NCBI RefSeq assembly: GCF_002234535.1
Contig: NZ_CP022521.1
Location: 4,836,001 to 4,900,000 of the forward strand
Origin: Actinoalloteichus hoggarensis
Lineage (GTDB): Bacteria > Actinomycetota > Actinomycetes > Mycobacteriales > Pseudonocardiaceae
Direction: 5' to 3'
DNA length: 64,000 bases
Each line of letters begins with the position of its first letter. The stretch's first letter is position 1. The notes below the pieces were generated by a model that worked only from the letters and a program-made list of their open reading frames with translations, did no database searches and was not told where the DNA came from. The position numbers were made by a program, and so were the translations under genes. Below are positions 15,638 through 24,444 of this stretch, in pieces.

Positions 15638-16809
15638 TGACCGAATCGTGGGAGCCGTCGGCATCGTCCCAGGCGGGCGTGCTGTGGGAGGCACGCGGAC
15701 TCACCAGGCGGTTCCGCGTGTCGCGGACCGGCCGGTCGGCGACGGCGTCCACCAGGACCGCGCTGTCCGATGTGGACCTCACGGTCCGCGAAGGCGAGGC
15801 GTTGGGCATCGTCGGCGAGTCCGGCGCGGGCAAGTCGACGCTGCTGCGGCTGCTGCTGGCCCTGGACCGGCCCGACGCGGGCGAGCTGCGGTACCGCGGC
15901 GCTCCGCTCGGATCGGACCGACGTGGTCTGCGCGCGTTCCGCCGGGATGTGCAGGTGGTGTTCCAGGACCCGCGTGGCTCGCTGAACCCGAGGATGCCGG
16001 TGTCGGAGATCGTGGCCGAGCCGCTGCGCAGCCTGCGCATCCCCGGCGACCGTGCCGAGCGGGTGCGTGAGGTGCTCGCCGAGGTGGGCCTCGGCCCGGA
16101 CGCGGCCGATCGCTACCCGCACGAGTTCTCCGGCGGCCAGCGGCAGCGGATCGCCATCGCCCGGGCGCTGGCGCCGCGCCCCCGGGTGCTGGTCGGCGAC
16201 GAGCCGGTCAGCGCGCTGGACGTCTCCGTGCGAGCCCAGATCCTCGATCTGCTGGCGGGCCTGGCGGCCGAGCACGCCATGACGCTGGTGCTGGTCTCGC
16301 ACGATCTGGCCGTGGTAGGGCGACTGTGTCCTCGGGTACTGGTGCTGCATCAGGGCAGGGTGGTGGAGAGCGGCCCGACGGAACGGGTGTACTCGGCGCC
16401 GGAACAGGACTACACGCGGCGTCTCCTCGCGGCGATCCCTCGGCTGCCCGCCGGGGTGCTCGGCGGTCTCACCGACACGGGGCAGGGTGCGACGGCGAGT
16501 GAGATCACGGGCGACCGGTCCTCCGACGGCGCGGGCTCGACGCCGGCGGAGGACACCGGTTCGGCGTCCTCGGCGGAGGGCACTGAGGCGGAGGGCACTG
16601 AGGGGGAGGGCACTGAGGCGGAGGGCACTGAGGCGGAGGGCACTGCTTCGGAAGGCACTGCTTCGGAAGGCACTGCGGCGGGCAGCACCTCGGCGGACGG
16701 CACCGACACGGCGGGCACCGCCCGGGCGGCAGCCGAGCACCAGGCACGATCCCGCACCGACACCATCGCGCCGGGCACACCGGCCGACGAGGAACGGAGC
16801 ACGACATGA
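15634..16809 (+). CDS. ABC importer ATPase, DppF type, with repeat tail
   Basis: A second ATPase subunit: Walker A GESGAGKS, signature FSGGQRQR, Walker [13 protein letters not shown], switch His in LVSHD. The catalytic domain ends near residue 265. The remaining ~125 residues are a low-complexity Glu/Gly/Thr/Ala tail encoded by ten 15-bp repeats (16573-16722) rather than the usual Cys-motif domain. ATG 15634 overlaps the previous stop (ATGA) with GGAGG just upstream; ATG 15637 is possible. The tail runs directly into the DUF1684 gene. Confidence 0.9.
   Translation: MMTESWEPSASSQAGVLWEARGLTRRFRVSRTGRSATASTRTALSDVDLTVREGEALGIVGESGAGKSTLLRLLLALDRPDAGELRYRGAPLGSDRRGLRAFRRDVQVVFQDPRGSLNPRMPVSEIVAEPLRSLRIPGDRAERVREVLAEVGLGPDAADRYPHEFSGGQRQRIAIARALAPRPRVLVGDEPVSALDVSVRAQILDLLAGLAAEHAMTLVLVSHDLAVVGRLCPRVLVLHQGRVVESGPTERVYSAPEQDYTRRLLAAIPRLPAGVLGGLTDTGQGATASEITGDRSSDGAGSTPAEDTGSASSAEGTEAEGTEGEGTEAEGTEAEGTASEGTASEGTAAGSTSADGTDTAGTARAAAEHQARSRTDTIAPGTPADEERSTT
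16573..16722 (+). repeat. 15-bp coding repeat (EGTEA-type pentapeptide), 10 units
   Basis: Ten 15-bp units typified by GCGGAGGGCACTGAG encode a pentapeptide series with the core Glu-Gly-Thr, diverging toward the 3' end. The unit length keeps frame, so copy number could vary without breaking the ATPase gene. Confidence 0.92.
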
Positions 16810-17630
16810 CGGAGACGATCAGCGACCTGGACGCCAACCGGTCCTGGCAGGACTGGCGCGCGGGACGTCGCCGGTCGCTCACGGGCCCGCGGGGAAACCT
16901 CGCGCTCGTGGACACCTACTGGCCCGAGACGGACTCCGTGTTCGATGAGCTGCCGGGCGTCTGGACGGTGCGGGACGATCGCGTCTGGCTCACCGCGACG
17001 GCCGACGAGGAGGTGCGCGTCGCCGACGAGCCCGTGGCAGGCGAGACTCCCGTCTCCCATCTCGACGGCGCTCCCTCGCCGTGGCTGGACTTCCCCGGCG
17101 GCAGCGCGACGGTGGTCCGTCGCGGCGATCAGCTCGGCATCCGCCGGTTCGATCCGCAGGCAGCGGCGATCGCGGACTTCGAGGACGTCGACGCCTTCGA
17201 CTTCGCGCCCCGGTGGCAGCTCACCGGCACGTTCACCCGCTTCGCGGCGGCCACCACGGTGGACTACGAGAAGATGCTGGAGGACTCGCCCACTCCGACG
17301 AACGTGCCCGGCGAACTGCGGTTCACCGTGGCAGGCCGGGAGTACACCACCACGCCGATGCTCTCCGGCGGTCTGCTGCTGCTCGTGTTCGCCGACGAGA
17401 CGACCGGGGTGAGCACCTACCAGCCCGGCCGCTTCCTTCGCGTCGCCCTGCCGGACTCGGCGCCGGGCGAGGCCGTGCCGGTGCGATTGGACTTCAACCG
17501 GGCATACCTGCCGCCGTGTGCGTTCTCCGCCCACTTCAACTGCCCGCTGCCGCCCCCGGGACACCGGCTGGCGACGGCGGTGACGGCGGGCGAGCAGCGG
17601 GTTCGGCTGCGGACGTCGCAGCCCGGCTGA
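16806..17630 (+). CDS. DUF1684 protein
   Basis: A 274-residue cytosolic protein of DUF1684. Diagnostic features are WRAGRRRSLTGPRGNLALV near the start and the C-terminal signature LDFNRAYLPPCAFSAHFNCP followed by LPPPGHRL, with two conserved Cys and several aromatic residues. The family has no established activity that I know of. It overlaps the ATPase gene by 4 bp (ATGA), so it is a fixed member of the importer operon and may process the imported compound. The leader peptide upstream would link it to sulfur supply; both statements are inference. Confidence 0.9.
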   Translation: MTETISDLDANRSWQDWRAGRRRSLTGPRGNLALVDTYWPETDSVFDELPGVWTVRDDRVWLTATADEEVRVADEPVAGETPVSHLDGAPSPWLDFPGGSATVVRRGDQLGIRRFDPQAAAIADFEDVDAFDFAPRWQLTGTFTRFAAATTVDYEKMLEDSPTPTNVPGELRFTVAGREYTTTPMLSGGLLLLVFADETTGVSTYQPGRFLRVALPDSAPGEAVPVRLDFNRAYLPPCAFSAHFNCPLPPPGHRLATAVTAGEQRVRLRTSQPG

Positions 17631-18109
17631 GCGACGGGCGGGGCGTCCCCCTCACGAGTCGGGCTGCCCGGGAGACGTCGACACCGCGATGACGACGTCT
17701 CCCCGCCGGTCGTCGCGCACGACGACGGGGTGGTCCCGGCCCGCGACCTCCTCGACGCGCCGGCCGCCCGTCGCCGAGGCACTTGGATGAGGTGCATGCG
17801 TGGCGGGGGTGACGGCCGGACCGGGAGATCGCTGCCGGATCGTTCGTCCGGACTCGACGTCCGCGGCCTCAGCAGGCGAGTGCGGTCTCGTCCATTGCGG
17901 ACGGAAGCGATGTCGGACTCGGCGCGGCCGGGGGTCGGGCCGCCGAACCCGCCGCGCCGCGGCGAGATCCGAGACGGCGGCGCCCGATGCCGAGACACGG
18001 TCCGTCCACTGCGGACTACCGGCGTCCTTCACCGTCGACGGAGCGGACCGCGCTCAGGTCGTCGGCGTCGTGTGCTCCGTCGGCCCTCCGGCGCGACGGC
18101 CGACGCGGG
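17631..18109. other. Gap with possible 3' gene remnant
   Basis: About 480 bp between convergent genes. A minus-strand frame ending at 17652 reads VEEVAGRDHPVVVRDDRRG then DVVIAVSTS at its C-terminus, which looks protein-like, but no start or domain was found. The rest shows nothing I can support. Confidence 0.4.
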
Positions 18110-18544
18110 TCAGCCCGCCCACGGGCCGATGCCGCCGATGCGGGTCGGGGTGATCCGCCCGATCAGCGTGGTGTCGGAGTCTCTGTTGGCGTGGGGATAG
18201 TCGGTGCCGTAGTACCGCCGAGCCTGCCGGTCCATCAGGGCGGCGAACTCCTGAGCGATGCCTGGCCCCTCGAACCGCACCGTGCCGCGGACCACCAGAT
18301 GCTGTCGCAGACCGACCGGCGAGTCCTCCTCGTCCTCGATCACCAGCGTGACCCGCGGATCACGACGCAGGTTGCGCACCTTGCGCCTGCTGCTCTCGAC
18401 GCCGAACACGAGTTCGTCGCCGTCGCGTGACACCCACATCAGGCTGGCCTGCGGCGACCCGTCGGGGTCGACGGTGATGAAGACGACGTTGAGGGCTCGG
18501 TCGAACAGGCGGTGAGTGCTTTCCGGAAGCACGAGGTTCGTCAT
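18110..18544 (-). CDS. PPOX-class F420-dependent oxidoreductase
   Basis: A 144-residue split-barrel flavin/deazaflavin-binding protein. Typical stretches are NVVFITVDPDGSPQASLMWV, SRRKVRNLRRDPRVTLVIED and LVVRGTVRFEG. This group in actinobacteria usually binds F420 (or FMN/heme) and reduces small molecules. Start ATG 18544 has TACGCT 7 nt upstream, a leaderless arrangement; the open frame extends 7 codons further without support. It is divergent from the HxlR gene across only 50 bp, so the two are probably co-regulated. Confidence 0.88.
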   Translation of the reverse strand: MTNLVLPESTHRLFDRALNVVFITVDPDGSPQASLMWVSRDGDELVFGVESSRRKVRNLRRDPRVTLVIEDEEDSPVGLRQHLVVRGTVRFEGPGIAQEFAALMDRQARRYYGTDYPHANRDSDTTLIGRITPTRIGGIGPWAG

Positions 18545-18594
18545 GCCCGCGAGCGTAGGAACCATCGTGGGAACCGCTGGGTAACCTGCCTGGT
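18545..18594. promoter_or_regulatory. Divergent leaderless promoters with GGAACC repeats
   Basis: The 50-bp gap holds a minus-strand -10 TACGCT (18557-18552), a plus-strand -10 TAACCT (18582-18587), and GGAACC at 18558 and 18570 (12-bp period) followed by GGTAACC at 18580. The direct repeats sit between the two -10 elements, a likely HxlR operator. Confidence 0.55.
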
Positions 18595-18987
18595 GTGGGC
18601 GACTTCGACACCTCCGGCGACGTCTTCCTCGCCGACTGCCCGGCGCGGCTGGCCGTGGAGATCATCGCCGACAAGTGGGCGGTGGTCGTGCTCTACGCAC
18701 TGAGCCGGGGCCCCCGGCGGCACGGCGTGCTGATCGACCTGATCGGCGGGATCTCCAAGAAGGTGCTCACCGAGACGGTGCGCAGGCTCGCCCGGCACGG
18801 CCTCGTTGAACGACGGGCGTTTCGCGAGGTGCCGCCGAGGGTCGAGTACGCGCTGACCGATCTCGGTCAGACGTTGATCGAGCCGATTCGGGTGTTGACC
18901 CAGTGGTCGGAGGACAACGGCGCGGCGATCCTGGCCGCGCAGGAGAGGTCTGACGCCCGCTCGGATCCCGCCGCCGCGGGGGCTTGA
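18595..18987 (+). CDS. HxlR family transcription regulator
   Basis: A 130-residue winged helix-turn-helix regulator. The HxlR hallmark CPARLAVEIIADKWAVVVLY is present, followed by GGISKKVLTETVRRLARHGLVERR (recognition region) and VEYALTDLGQTL. HxlR proteins respond to aldehydes, quinones or redox state; the conserved Cys in DCPARL is a possible sensor. GTG 18595 has TAACCT 7 nt upstream and no ribosome-binding site. The most likely targets are itself and the divergent PPOX gene. Confidence 0.9.
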   Translation: MGDFDTSGDVFLADCPARLAVEIIADKWAVVVLYALSRGPRRHGVLIDLIGGISKKVLTETVRRLARHGLVERRAFREVPPRVEYALTDLGQTLIEPIRVLTQWSEDNGAAILAAQERSDARSDPAAAGA

Positions 18988-19181
18988 CGGGCTCACCACC
19001 CGAAGGGAAGCGGGGCCGTCGGACGGCGGGCCTGCCCGCGCCCGGTGCGCGATCCGCTGCCTGCCGTGCAGCCGCCCTGCCCGGCGTGCCGGTACTCAGA
19101 GGTAACGTTGTTCGACCGTTCGGCAGTCCGTTCGGGGTCCGCACCGTCACGGGTGGATCAGTCGTGAACAGGAGGCTCGTC

Positions 19182-20036
19182 ATGGCTGCACCGGCCGACC
19201 TTCCCGATGAGGCACGGCAGGCCGAGGGCACGCCCGAGCCCGGCGAACGACCCGGTGGGGTGCGCGACGTGAAGTCGGCCGCCCGCACCCTCGAACTGCT
19301 CGAACTGCTGGCGGCGCGGCAGAACCGACCGGCGCGGCTTCGCGAGTTGAGCGAGGCGCTGGGCATGCCCCGGAGCAGCTGTTACGCCCTGCTGCGCACG
19401 CTGGCGAAGTACGGCTGGGTGCGCACCGACACGTCCGGGACGATGTACGGCATCGGCATCCGCGCGTTGATCGCCGGGACGAGCTATCTGGACACCGATC
19501 CGTATCTTCGGATCGCCAAGCCGGTACTCGACCACCTGGGCGAGCAGCTCGACGAGACTTTCCACTTCGGCAGACTCGACGGCACCGACGTCGTGTACCT
19601 CGCCACCCGCGAGTCCGGCCAGTATCTGCGCCCGTACAGCCGGGTGGGTCGCAGACTGCCCGCCTATTCGACGTCGCTGGGCAAGGCACTGCTGGCCGAG
19701 CGCCCCGACGAGGAGCTGGCCGCACACCTGCCGCCGACGCTGGCCGCACTGACCCCGCACACCCTGACCGACCGGACGGACCTGGTCGACGACCTCGCCC
19801 GCACCCGGGAACGCGGATATGCCGTCGACCAGCAGGAGAACAGCGTCGGCCTGCACTGCGTCGCCCTGCCGATGCGCTACGCGAGCCCGCCGCTGGACGC
19901 CATCAGCTGCTCCGTCCCGCTGGCTCGACTCACTCCCGCGCGCGAGGCCGACATCGTGGCGGCGATGCGACGGGCCCGCGAGGAGATGGAACGCTCGGCG
20001 ACGTCGGTGGCCCTGGGCATCGCGGGCGGCATCTGA
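19182..20036 (+). CDS. IclR family transcription regulator
   Basis: A 284-residue regulator with an N-terminal winged helix (LRELSEALGMPRSSCYALLR) and the IclR effector domain (YLRIAKPVLDHLGEQLDETF, GLHCVALPMRYASPPLDAIS). IclR proteins often control catabolism of sugar acids or aromatics. ATG 19182 follows an AGGAGG about 8 nt upstream; the longer frame from 18984 is not conserved. It lies upstream of the glucarate genes but is separated from them by the AhpD-like and 2-hydroxyacid dehydrogenase genes. Confidence 0.9.
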   Translation: MAAPADLPDEARQAEGTPEPGERPGGVRDVKSAARTLELLELLAARQNRPARLRELSEALGMPRSSCYALLRTLAKYGWVRTDTSGTMYGIGIRALIAGTSYLDTDPYLRIAKPVLDHLGEQLDETFHFGRLDGTDVVYLATRESGQYLRPYSRVGRRLPAYSTSLGKALLAERPDEELAAHLPPTLAALTPHTLTDRTDLVDDLARTRERGYAVDQQENSVGLHCVALPMRYASPPLDAISCSVPLARLTPAREADIVAAMRRAREEMERSATSVALGIAGGI

Positions 20037-20284
20037 GGTCGAGGGCCCCGCCGACGTGCCGACCCGGCACCGTGTCCGATCGTCGGCGCGGCGCATCGGC
20101 CGGGCGATCGCGCCGACCGATGCGTTGACGGTCCCCGGTGCGGCTCCGTCCGCGTGGAGCCGAACTCGCCGCCGCCCGAGCGCATCCGGCCCGTGACGGC
20201 TCTCGGCCGCCCCGCGCGGGCGCACCGTCCGGCGTGGCATGGGGAACGGCACGGCACCGGCGGATGCGGCCGGGCAGACCGTCG

Positions 20285-20758
20285 TCAGCCGAACTGACCG
20301 AGCTGATAGCCGCCTGCGGGCTGCTGGACGATGACGTTCATCCGGTTCACCGCGTTCATGAAGGCGATCAACAGGGTCAGGGCCGCGAGCTGGTCTTCGT
20401 CGAAGTACTCGGCGGCCTTGGCCCAGACCTCGTCCGTGACGCCGCGGTGCGCGTCGGCCACGCGGGTGCCCTGCTCCGCCAGGTCGAGGGCGGCACGCTC
20501 GGCGTCGGTGAAGACGGTCGCCTCCCGCCAGACCGCGACCAGGTGAAGTCGCTGGGTGGTCTCGCCCGCGTGCGCGGCCTCCTTGGTGTGCATGTCGGTG
20601 CAGAAGCCGCAGCCGTTGATCTGACTGATGCGGATCTTCACGAGCTCTTCCGTCGTGGCGGGCAGGGTCGAGTCGGCGACGGCCTGGCCTGCCCCGCGGA
20701 TGTGCCGCAGGGCCTTGGCCGAGGCCGCGTTGCCGAGGAGATCCAAGCGAGCGTTCAT
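20285..20758 (-). CDS. Carboxymuconolactone decarboxylase/AhpD-like protein
   Basis: A 157-residue all-helical alkylhydroperoxidase-like protein. The redox motif ISQINGCGFCTDMHTKEA contains CxxC and the downstream His (ExxxxCxxCxxxH pattern of AhpD-type enzymes). It is probably a disulfide-linked peroxidase or reductase that tolerates oxidative stress; the partner is unknown. ATG 20758 is the conserved start (MNARLDLLGNAASAKALRHI) although the frame is open 22 codons further. The gene stands alone. Confidence 0.88.
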   Translation of the reverse strand: MNARLDLLGNAASAKALRHIRGAGQAVADSTLPATTEELVKIRISQINGCGFCTDMHTKEAAHAGETTQRLHLVAVWREATVFTDAERAALDLAEQGTRVADAHRGVTDEVWAKAAEYFDEDQLAALTLLIAFMNAVNRMNVIVQQPAGGYQLGQFG

Positions 20759-20874
20759 GGTGTGCTCCAGGTGTTCGTCCGTGCTGACACCTCTTTGACA
20801 CGGCGGCCCGACCGGATATGACACTCGAGGAGGTGACGTGCGTCTCTCGGGTGTGACGTCGCACGACGCGGGCG

Positions 20875-21408
20875 ATGCCTCGAGCTCGCCGGCGCGGCCA
20901 CGAGATCACGTCCGGTGCCGTGGAACTCCTGTCCACCGAGGCCGACCGTCTCCAAGGCCGTCTCGCCGCCGCCGTCCGGAACATCCAGGCGGCGGAGCAG
21001 GCGGCTCGGGATCACCGACGCCACGCGCTGACCCGGCCGATCTCACAGGCTCGCCTCGCGGTGAAGGCCGGATCGGCGATGGGTGCCGTCCAGGTCGCCT
21101 TGGAGGAGCTGAACGCCGAGGAGGCAGCGGCCGAGAGCGGTTTCGTCACCGGCAGCCCGCGGCCGCCGAGCCGGAACCGCCTCGGCGGCGTGCTCGCCGC
21201 GACGTCCGCCGACGTGCTCATCCGGTCGTGTGTCGATCGGCGGGCCGCTCCCGCGCGGCCGTGGCCCCTCGAATTCCGCGGCAGCGCCCGGCACATCCCG
21301 CCACTGAGCAGCGGCGGGCGCCGCGCCCGGCGTCGACGCTCCCGCGCGGCCGTGCTGGTGTACGTCAGTCGCGCGGCACCGGGGTCAGCAGCGTGCCGTC
21401 GGTCATGA
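20875..21408 (+). CDS. Hypothetical helical protein
   Basis: A 177-codon frame whose middle (about residues 15-95) looks coding: the third codon position is strongly GC and the sequence is amphipathic (STEADRLQGRLAAAVRNIQ, MGAVQVALEELNAEEAAAE). The last ~80 residues are Arg/Ser/Pro-rich and overlap the 3' end of the opposite 2-hydroxyacid dehydrogenase gene, so the C-terminus may be wrong or frameshifted. No Shine-Dalgarno precedes the start. No family was recognised. Treat as weak. Confidence 0.3.
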   Translation: MPRARRRGHEITSGAVELLSTEADRLQGRLAAAVRNIQAAEQAARDHRRHALTRPISQARLAVKAGSAMGAVQVALEELNAEEAAAESGFVTGSPRPPSRNRLGGVLAATSADVLIRSCVDRRAAPARPWPLEFRGSARHIPPLSSGGRRARRRRSRAAVLVYVSRAAPGSAACRRS

Positions 21409-22321
21409 ACCGGTCGAGATTGCGGAAGGCCAGGGCGCCCATCGCCTCGCGGGTCTCGACGGTGCCGCTGGCGATGTGCGGCAGCAGCACCACCGTGTCC
21501 AGCGACGTCAGTTCGGCAGGCACGTTCGGCTCGTCGACGAAGACGTCCAGCGCCGCGCCCGCGAGGCGGCCCGACACCAGCGCGTCGACGAGCGCGGGCT
21601 CGTCGACGACGCTGCCTCGGGCCACGTTGACCAGGTATCCGGTCGGCCCGAGGGCGGCGATGACCTCCGACGACACCAGGCCCTTCGTGCCCGCTCCGCC
21701 CGAGGCCGTGACGATGAGGACGTCGGACTGTTCGGCGAGCGTGACGGCGGAGTCGACGTGTCGGTACGGCAGTTCCGGGACGGGGCGACGCGAGTGGTAG
21801 CTCAGCTCGACGTCGAAGCCCGTCAGCCGCCGGGCGACGGCCTGCCCGATCCGGCCGAGTCCCAGGATGCCGATCCGCTTGCCGCTGACCTTGCTGGTGA
21901 GCGGGAACGGGCCGTGTGTCCAGTCGCCGCGCCGCAGGAAGCGGTCGGCCGAGGAGAGCCCGCGCATCACGTCGATCGTGGCGCCGACGGCGAGGTCGGC
22001 CACGCAGTCGGTGAGCACGTCGGGGGTGTTGGAGACGTCGATGCCCCGTGCCCTGGCCCGGACGACGTCGGTGGTGTCGTAGCCGACTCCGAAGTGGACG
22101 ATCGCTCCGAGTCGGGGCAGGGCGTCCATCAGGGCGTGGTCGACCCCGACGCGCGCGGTGGTGACGGCCGCGACGACCTCGTCACCGTGCTGGGCGAGGT
22201 AGGCGGCGGGGTCGGGCTGTTCGGCGAGCACGACGGTGTGGTGGTGGGCGGCCAGGGCCTCGGTGAGCGAGGGCAGCAACGGGCTGACCTGGAGGACCGT
22301 GCGGGGTGCGGAGGTGGTCAT
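21365..22321 (-). CDS. D-isomer-specific 2-hydroxyacid dehydrogenase
   Basis: A 318-residue NAD(P)-dependent reductase of 2-oxoacids such as glyoxylate or hydroxypyruvate. The nucleotide fold shows GILGLGRIGQAVARR, and ligand Ser/Arg in YHSRRPVP suggest NADPH preference. The catalytic Arg is in VNVARGSVVDEP, the Glu in VFVDEPNVP and the His in LLPHIASGT. It lies next to the sugar-acid genes and could reduce hydroxypyruvate or tartronate semialdehyde-type intermediates; the exact substrate is not readable. It is followed upstream (minus) by a 500-bp gap before the semialdehyde dehydrogenase. Confidence 0.9.
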   Translation of the reverse strand: MTTSAPRTVLQVSPLLPSLTEALAAHHHTVVLAEQPDPAAYLAQHGDEVVAAVTTARVGVDHALMDALPRLGAIVHFGVGYDTTDVVRARARGIDVSNTPDVLTDCVADLAVGATIDVMRGLSSADRFLRRGDWTHGPFPLTSKVSGKRIGILGLGRIGQAVARRLTGFDVELSYHSRRPVPELPYRHVDSAVTLAEQSDVLIVTASGGAGTKGLVSSEVIAALGPTGYLVNVARGSVVDEPALVDALVSGRLAGAALDVFVDEPNVPAELTSLDTVVLLPHIASGTVETREAMGALAFRNLDRFMTDGTLLTPVPRD

Positions 22322-22824
22322 CTGCTGCTCCTACGTCCTTGTCGTGCCGTGGCATCGGGCGGGTGGGCGTCCGTCGGCGACCGAGGTCGCCGAGCCGGGG
22401 ATGGCTCGACGCCCCGCGACGGCCGTGCTCATGCCGGCAGTGTCGGCCCCGGCGCGAGCGAGGGCCGCACGACCCTCGGCGCGGCGTGGACTCCGCCGTG
22501 GTCGCCGACGACGATGCCAGGCTGCCTTACCCGACGGGAACCGGCGCGGGCAGCGCCGATCGATGCGAGCACGGCTGGTGCACAGGCGCGGCGTCGTTCT
22601 TCCTTCCGGCTGCCGGCCGGAGCACGGTCGGGCTGCCCCTCGCCCCCGCCTTCGGCTGTCTGTCAGGCACCTGCACCGGAGACGAACCGGTCCGGCACCG
22701 CCGCACGGGCCTGCGACGGGTCGACGCGGGCCGGTCCCGAGGGAAGACACATCGGGACCGGTCCGGGTTCGCGGACCCGCGTGCCGGGGCGCCGTCGTCG
22801 CCGACTCCGCCCCGACGGCGGGTG
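22322..22824. other. Gene-free stretch
   Basis: About 500 bp with long compositional open frames but no domain, no ribosome-binding site with a plausible start and no clear inverted repeat. Nothing supported. Confidence 0.5.
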
Positions 22825-24444
22825 TCAGATCCGGCCGGGCTCGCCGTCGACGCGGCGCCGGATGCCCAGCGGATTGTCGGCCCGCAGCTCCGAGGGCAGC
22901 AGGGCGTCGGGCACGTTCTGGTAGCTGACCGGGCGCAGGAACCGCTCGATCGCCCTGGTGCCGACCGAGGTGGTGGCCGGCGCGGAGGTCGCCGGGAACG
23001 GCCCGCCGTGCACGACCGCGTGGCCGACCTCGACGCCGGTCGGCCAGCCGCCGAACAGCACGCGGCCCGCGAGCAGCTCCAGGGTCGGCAACAGCGTGGC
23101 CGCCGCCGGGTGATCCGACTCCGCCGCGTGCACGGTGGCGGTCAGCTGGCCCTCCAGTCCGTCGAGGATCTCGCGGAGCTGGTCGAGATCGCGCACCCGG
23201 ACGACCAGCGAGGTGGCGCCGAAGATCTCGTCACGCAGGGACTCGTCGGCGAGGAAGGTCGCCCCGTCGGTGACGTAGAGGCCCACCCGTCCGCAGGCGT
23301 CGATCGACTCGTCGGTTCCGCCCTCGGCCGCTGCGGTGACGCCGGGCCGGGCCGACAGCCGGTCGACGCCCTCCCGGTAGGCACGGGCGATCCCGGCGGT
23401 GAGCATCGCCGCGGCGGGCGCCTGCCGGACCGCGGCCGTCGCCGCCGCCAGGAAGGAGTCCGTCGCCGCCGCATCGGCGTCCACGGCGAACACCAGGCCC
23501 GGGCTGGTGCAGAGCTGGCCCGCTCCGGTGGTCACCGAGGCGATGTACTCGGCGCCGAGCGCGACGCCCTTCTCGGCCAGCGCGCCCGGCAGCAGCACGA
23601 CGGGATTGACGCTGGACATCTCCGCGTAGACCGGGATGGGCACCGCTCGTCGGGCGGCGGCCTCGACGAGTGCCAGGCCGCCGGAACGGGAGCCGGTGAA
23701 GCCGACCGCCGCGATCCTCGGATCCTGGACCAGGGCGGTGCCGAGTTCGCGGCCCGCGCCGAAGAGCAGTGAGAAGGTGCCCTCGGGCAGGCCGTGCTCC
23801 GCCACCGCCGCACGCACCGCGCGGCCGACCAGCTCGGAGGTACCGGGGTGGCTGCTGTGGGCCTTCACCACGACCGGGGCGCCCGCTGCCAGCGCCGAGG
23901 CGGTGTCGCCGCCCGCGACGGAGAAGGCCAGCGGGAAGTTGCTCGCGGCGAACACCGCGACCGGGCCGAGCGGGATCTTGCGCTGGCGCAGGTCCGGCTT
24001 GGGCAGCGGCGCGCGGGTCGGGTCGGGGGTGTCCAGCCGGGCGCCGAGCCAGTCGCCCGCCCGTACGGTGGCGGCGAACAGGCGCAGCTGGTTGGTGGTA
24101 CGGGCGAGTTCGCCGCGCACCCGCGCCTCCGGGATGCCGCTCTCGGCGACGACCCGTCCGACGAGCACGTCGCCGAGGGCCTCGATGTTGCCCGCGGCGC
24201 TGTCCAGGAAGGCCGCCCGCGCCTCGGGCGTGGTCGCGCGGTAGACCGGGAACGCCTGCTGCGCCAGCCGGGTGGCGCGCTCCACCTCCGGCGTCCCGCC
24301 CAGGCCGTAGGCGGGTTCCAGGGCCTGGCCGGTGCGCGGGTCGACGCCCCGCACCTCGCCGTGCTCGCCGTGCACGTCCTGGGCGCCGATCAGCATCGCG
24401 CCGGTGAGGGCCGGAATCCGGGCCGCGGGCTTGGTAGCGGTCAT
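22825..24444 (-). CDS. Alpha-ketoglutarate semialdehyde dehydrogenase (NADP+)
   Basis: A 539-residue aldehyde dehydrogenase of the 2,5-dioxovalerate type. It oxidises 2-oxoglutarate semialdehyde, the KdgD product, to 2-oxoglutarate. The oxyanion Asn is in [12 protein letters not shown], the general-base Glu in [11 protein letters not shown] and the catalytic Cys in [12 protein letters not shown], and the sequence [15 protein letters not shown] is typical of this subgroup. The ATG at 24444 overlaps the kdgD stop by 4 bp (ATGA), so the two are coupled and sequential in the pathway. Length fits the family (about 520-540). Confidence 0.92.
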   Translation of the reverse strand: MTATKPAARIPALTGAMLIGAQDVHGEHGEVRGVDPRTGQALEPAYGLGGTPEVERATRLAQQAFPVYRATTPEARAAFLDSAAGNIEALGDVLVGRVVAESGIPEARVRGELARTTNQLRLFAATVRAGDWLGARLDTPDPTRAPLPKPDLRQRKIPLGPVAVFAASNFPLAFSVAGGDTASALAAGAPVVVKAHSSHPGTSELVGRAVRAAVAEHGLPEGTFSLLFGAGRELGTALVQDPRIAAVGFTGSRSGGLALVEAAARRAVPIPVYAEMSSVNPVVLLPGALAEKGVALGAEYIASVTTGAGQLCTSPGLVFAVDADAAATDSFLAAATAAVRQAPAAAMLTAGIARAYREGVDRLSARPGVTAAAEGGTDESIDACGRVGLYVTDGATFLADESLRDEIFGATSLVVRVRDLDQLREILDGLEGQLTATVHAAESDHPAAATLLPTLELLAGRVLFGGWPTGVEVGHAVVHGGPFPATSAPATTSVGTRAIERFLRPVSYQNVPDALLPSELRADNPLGIRRRVDGEPGRI

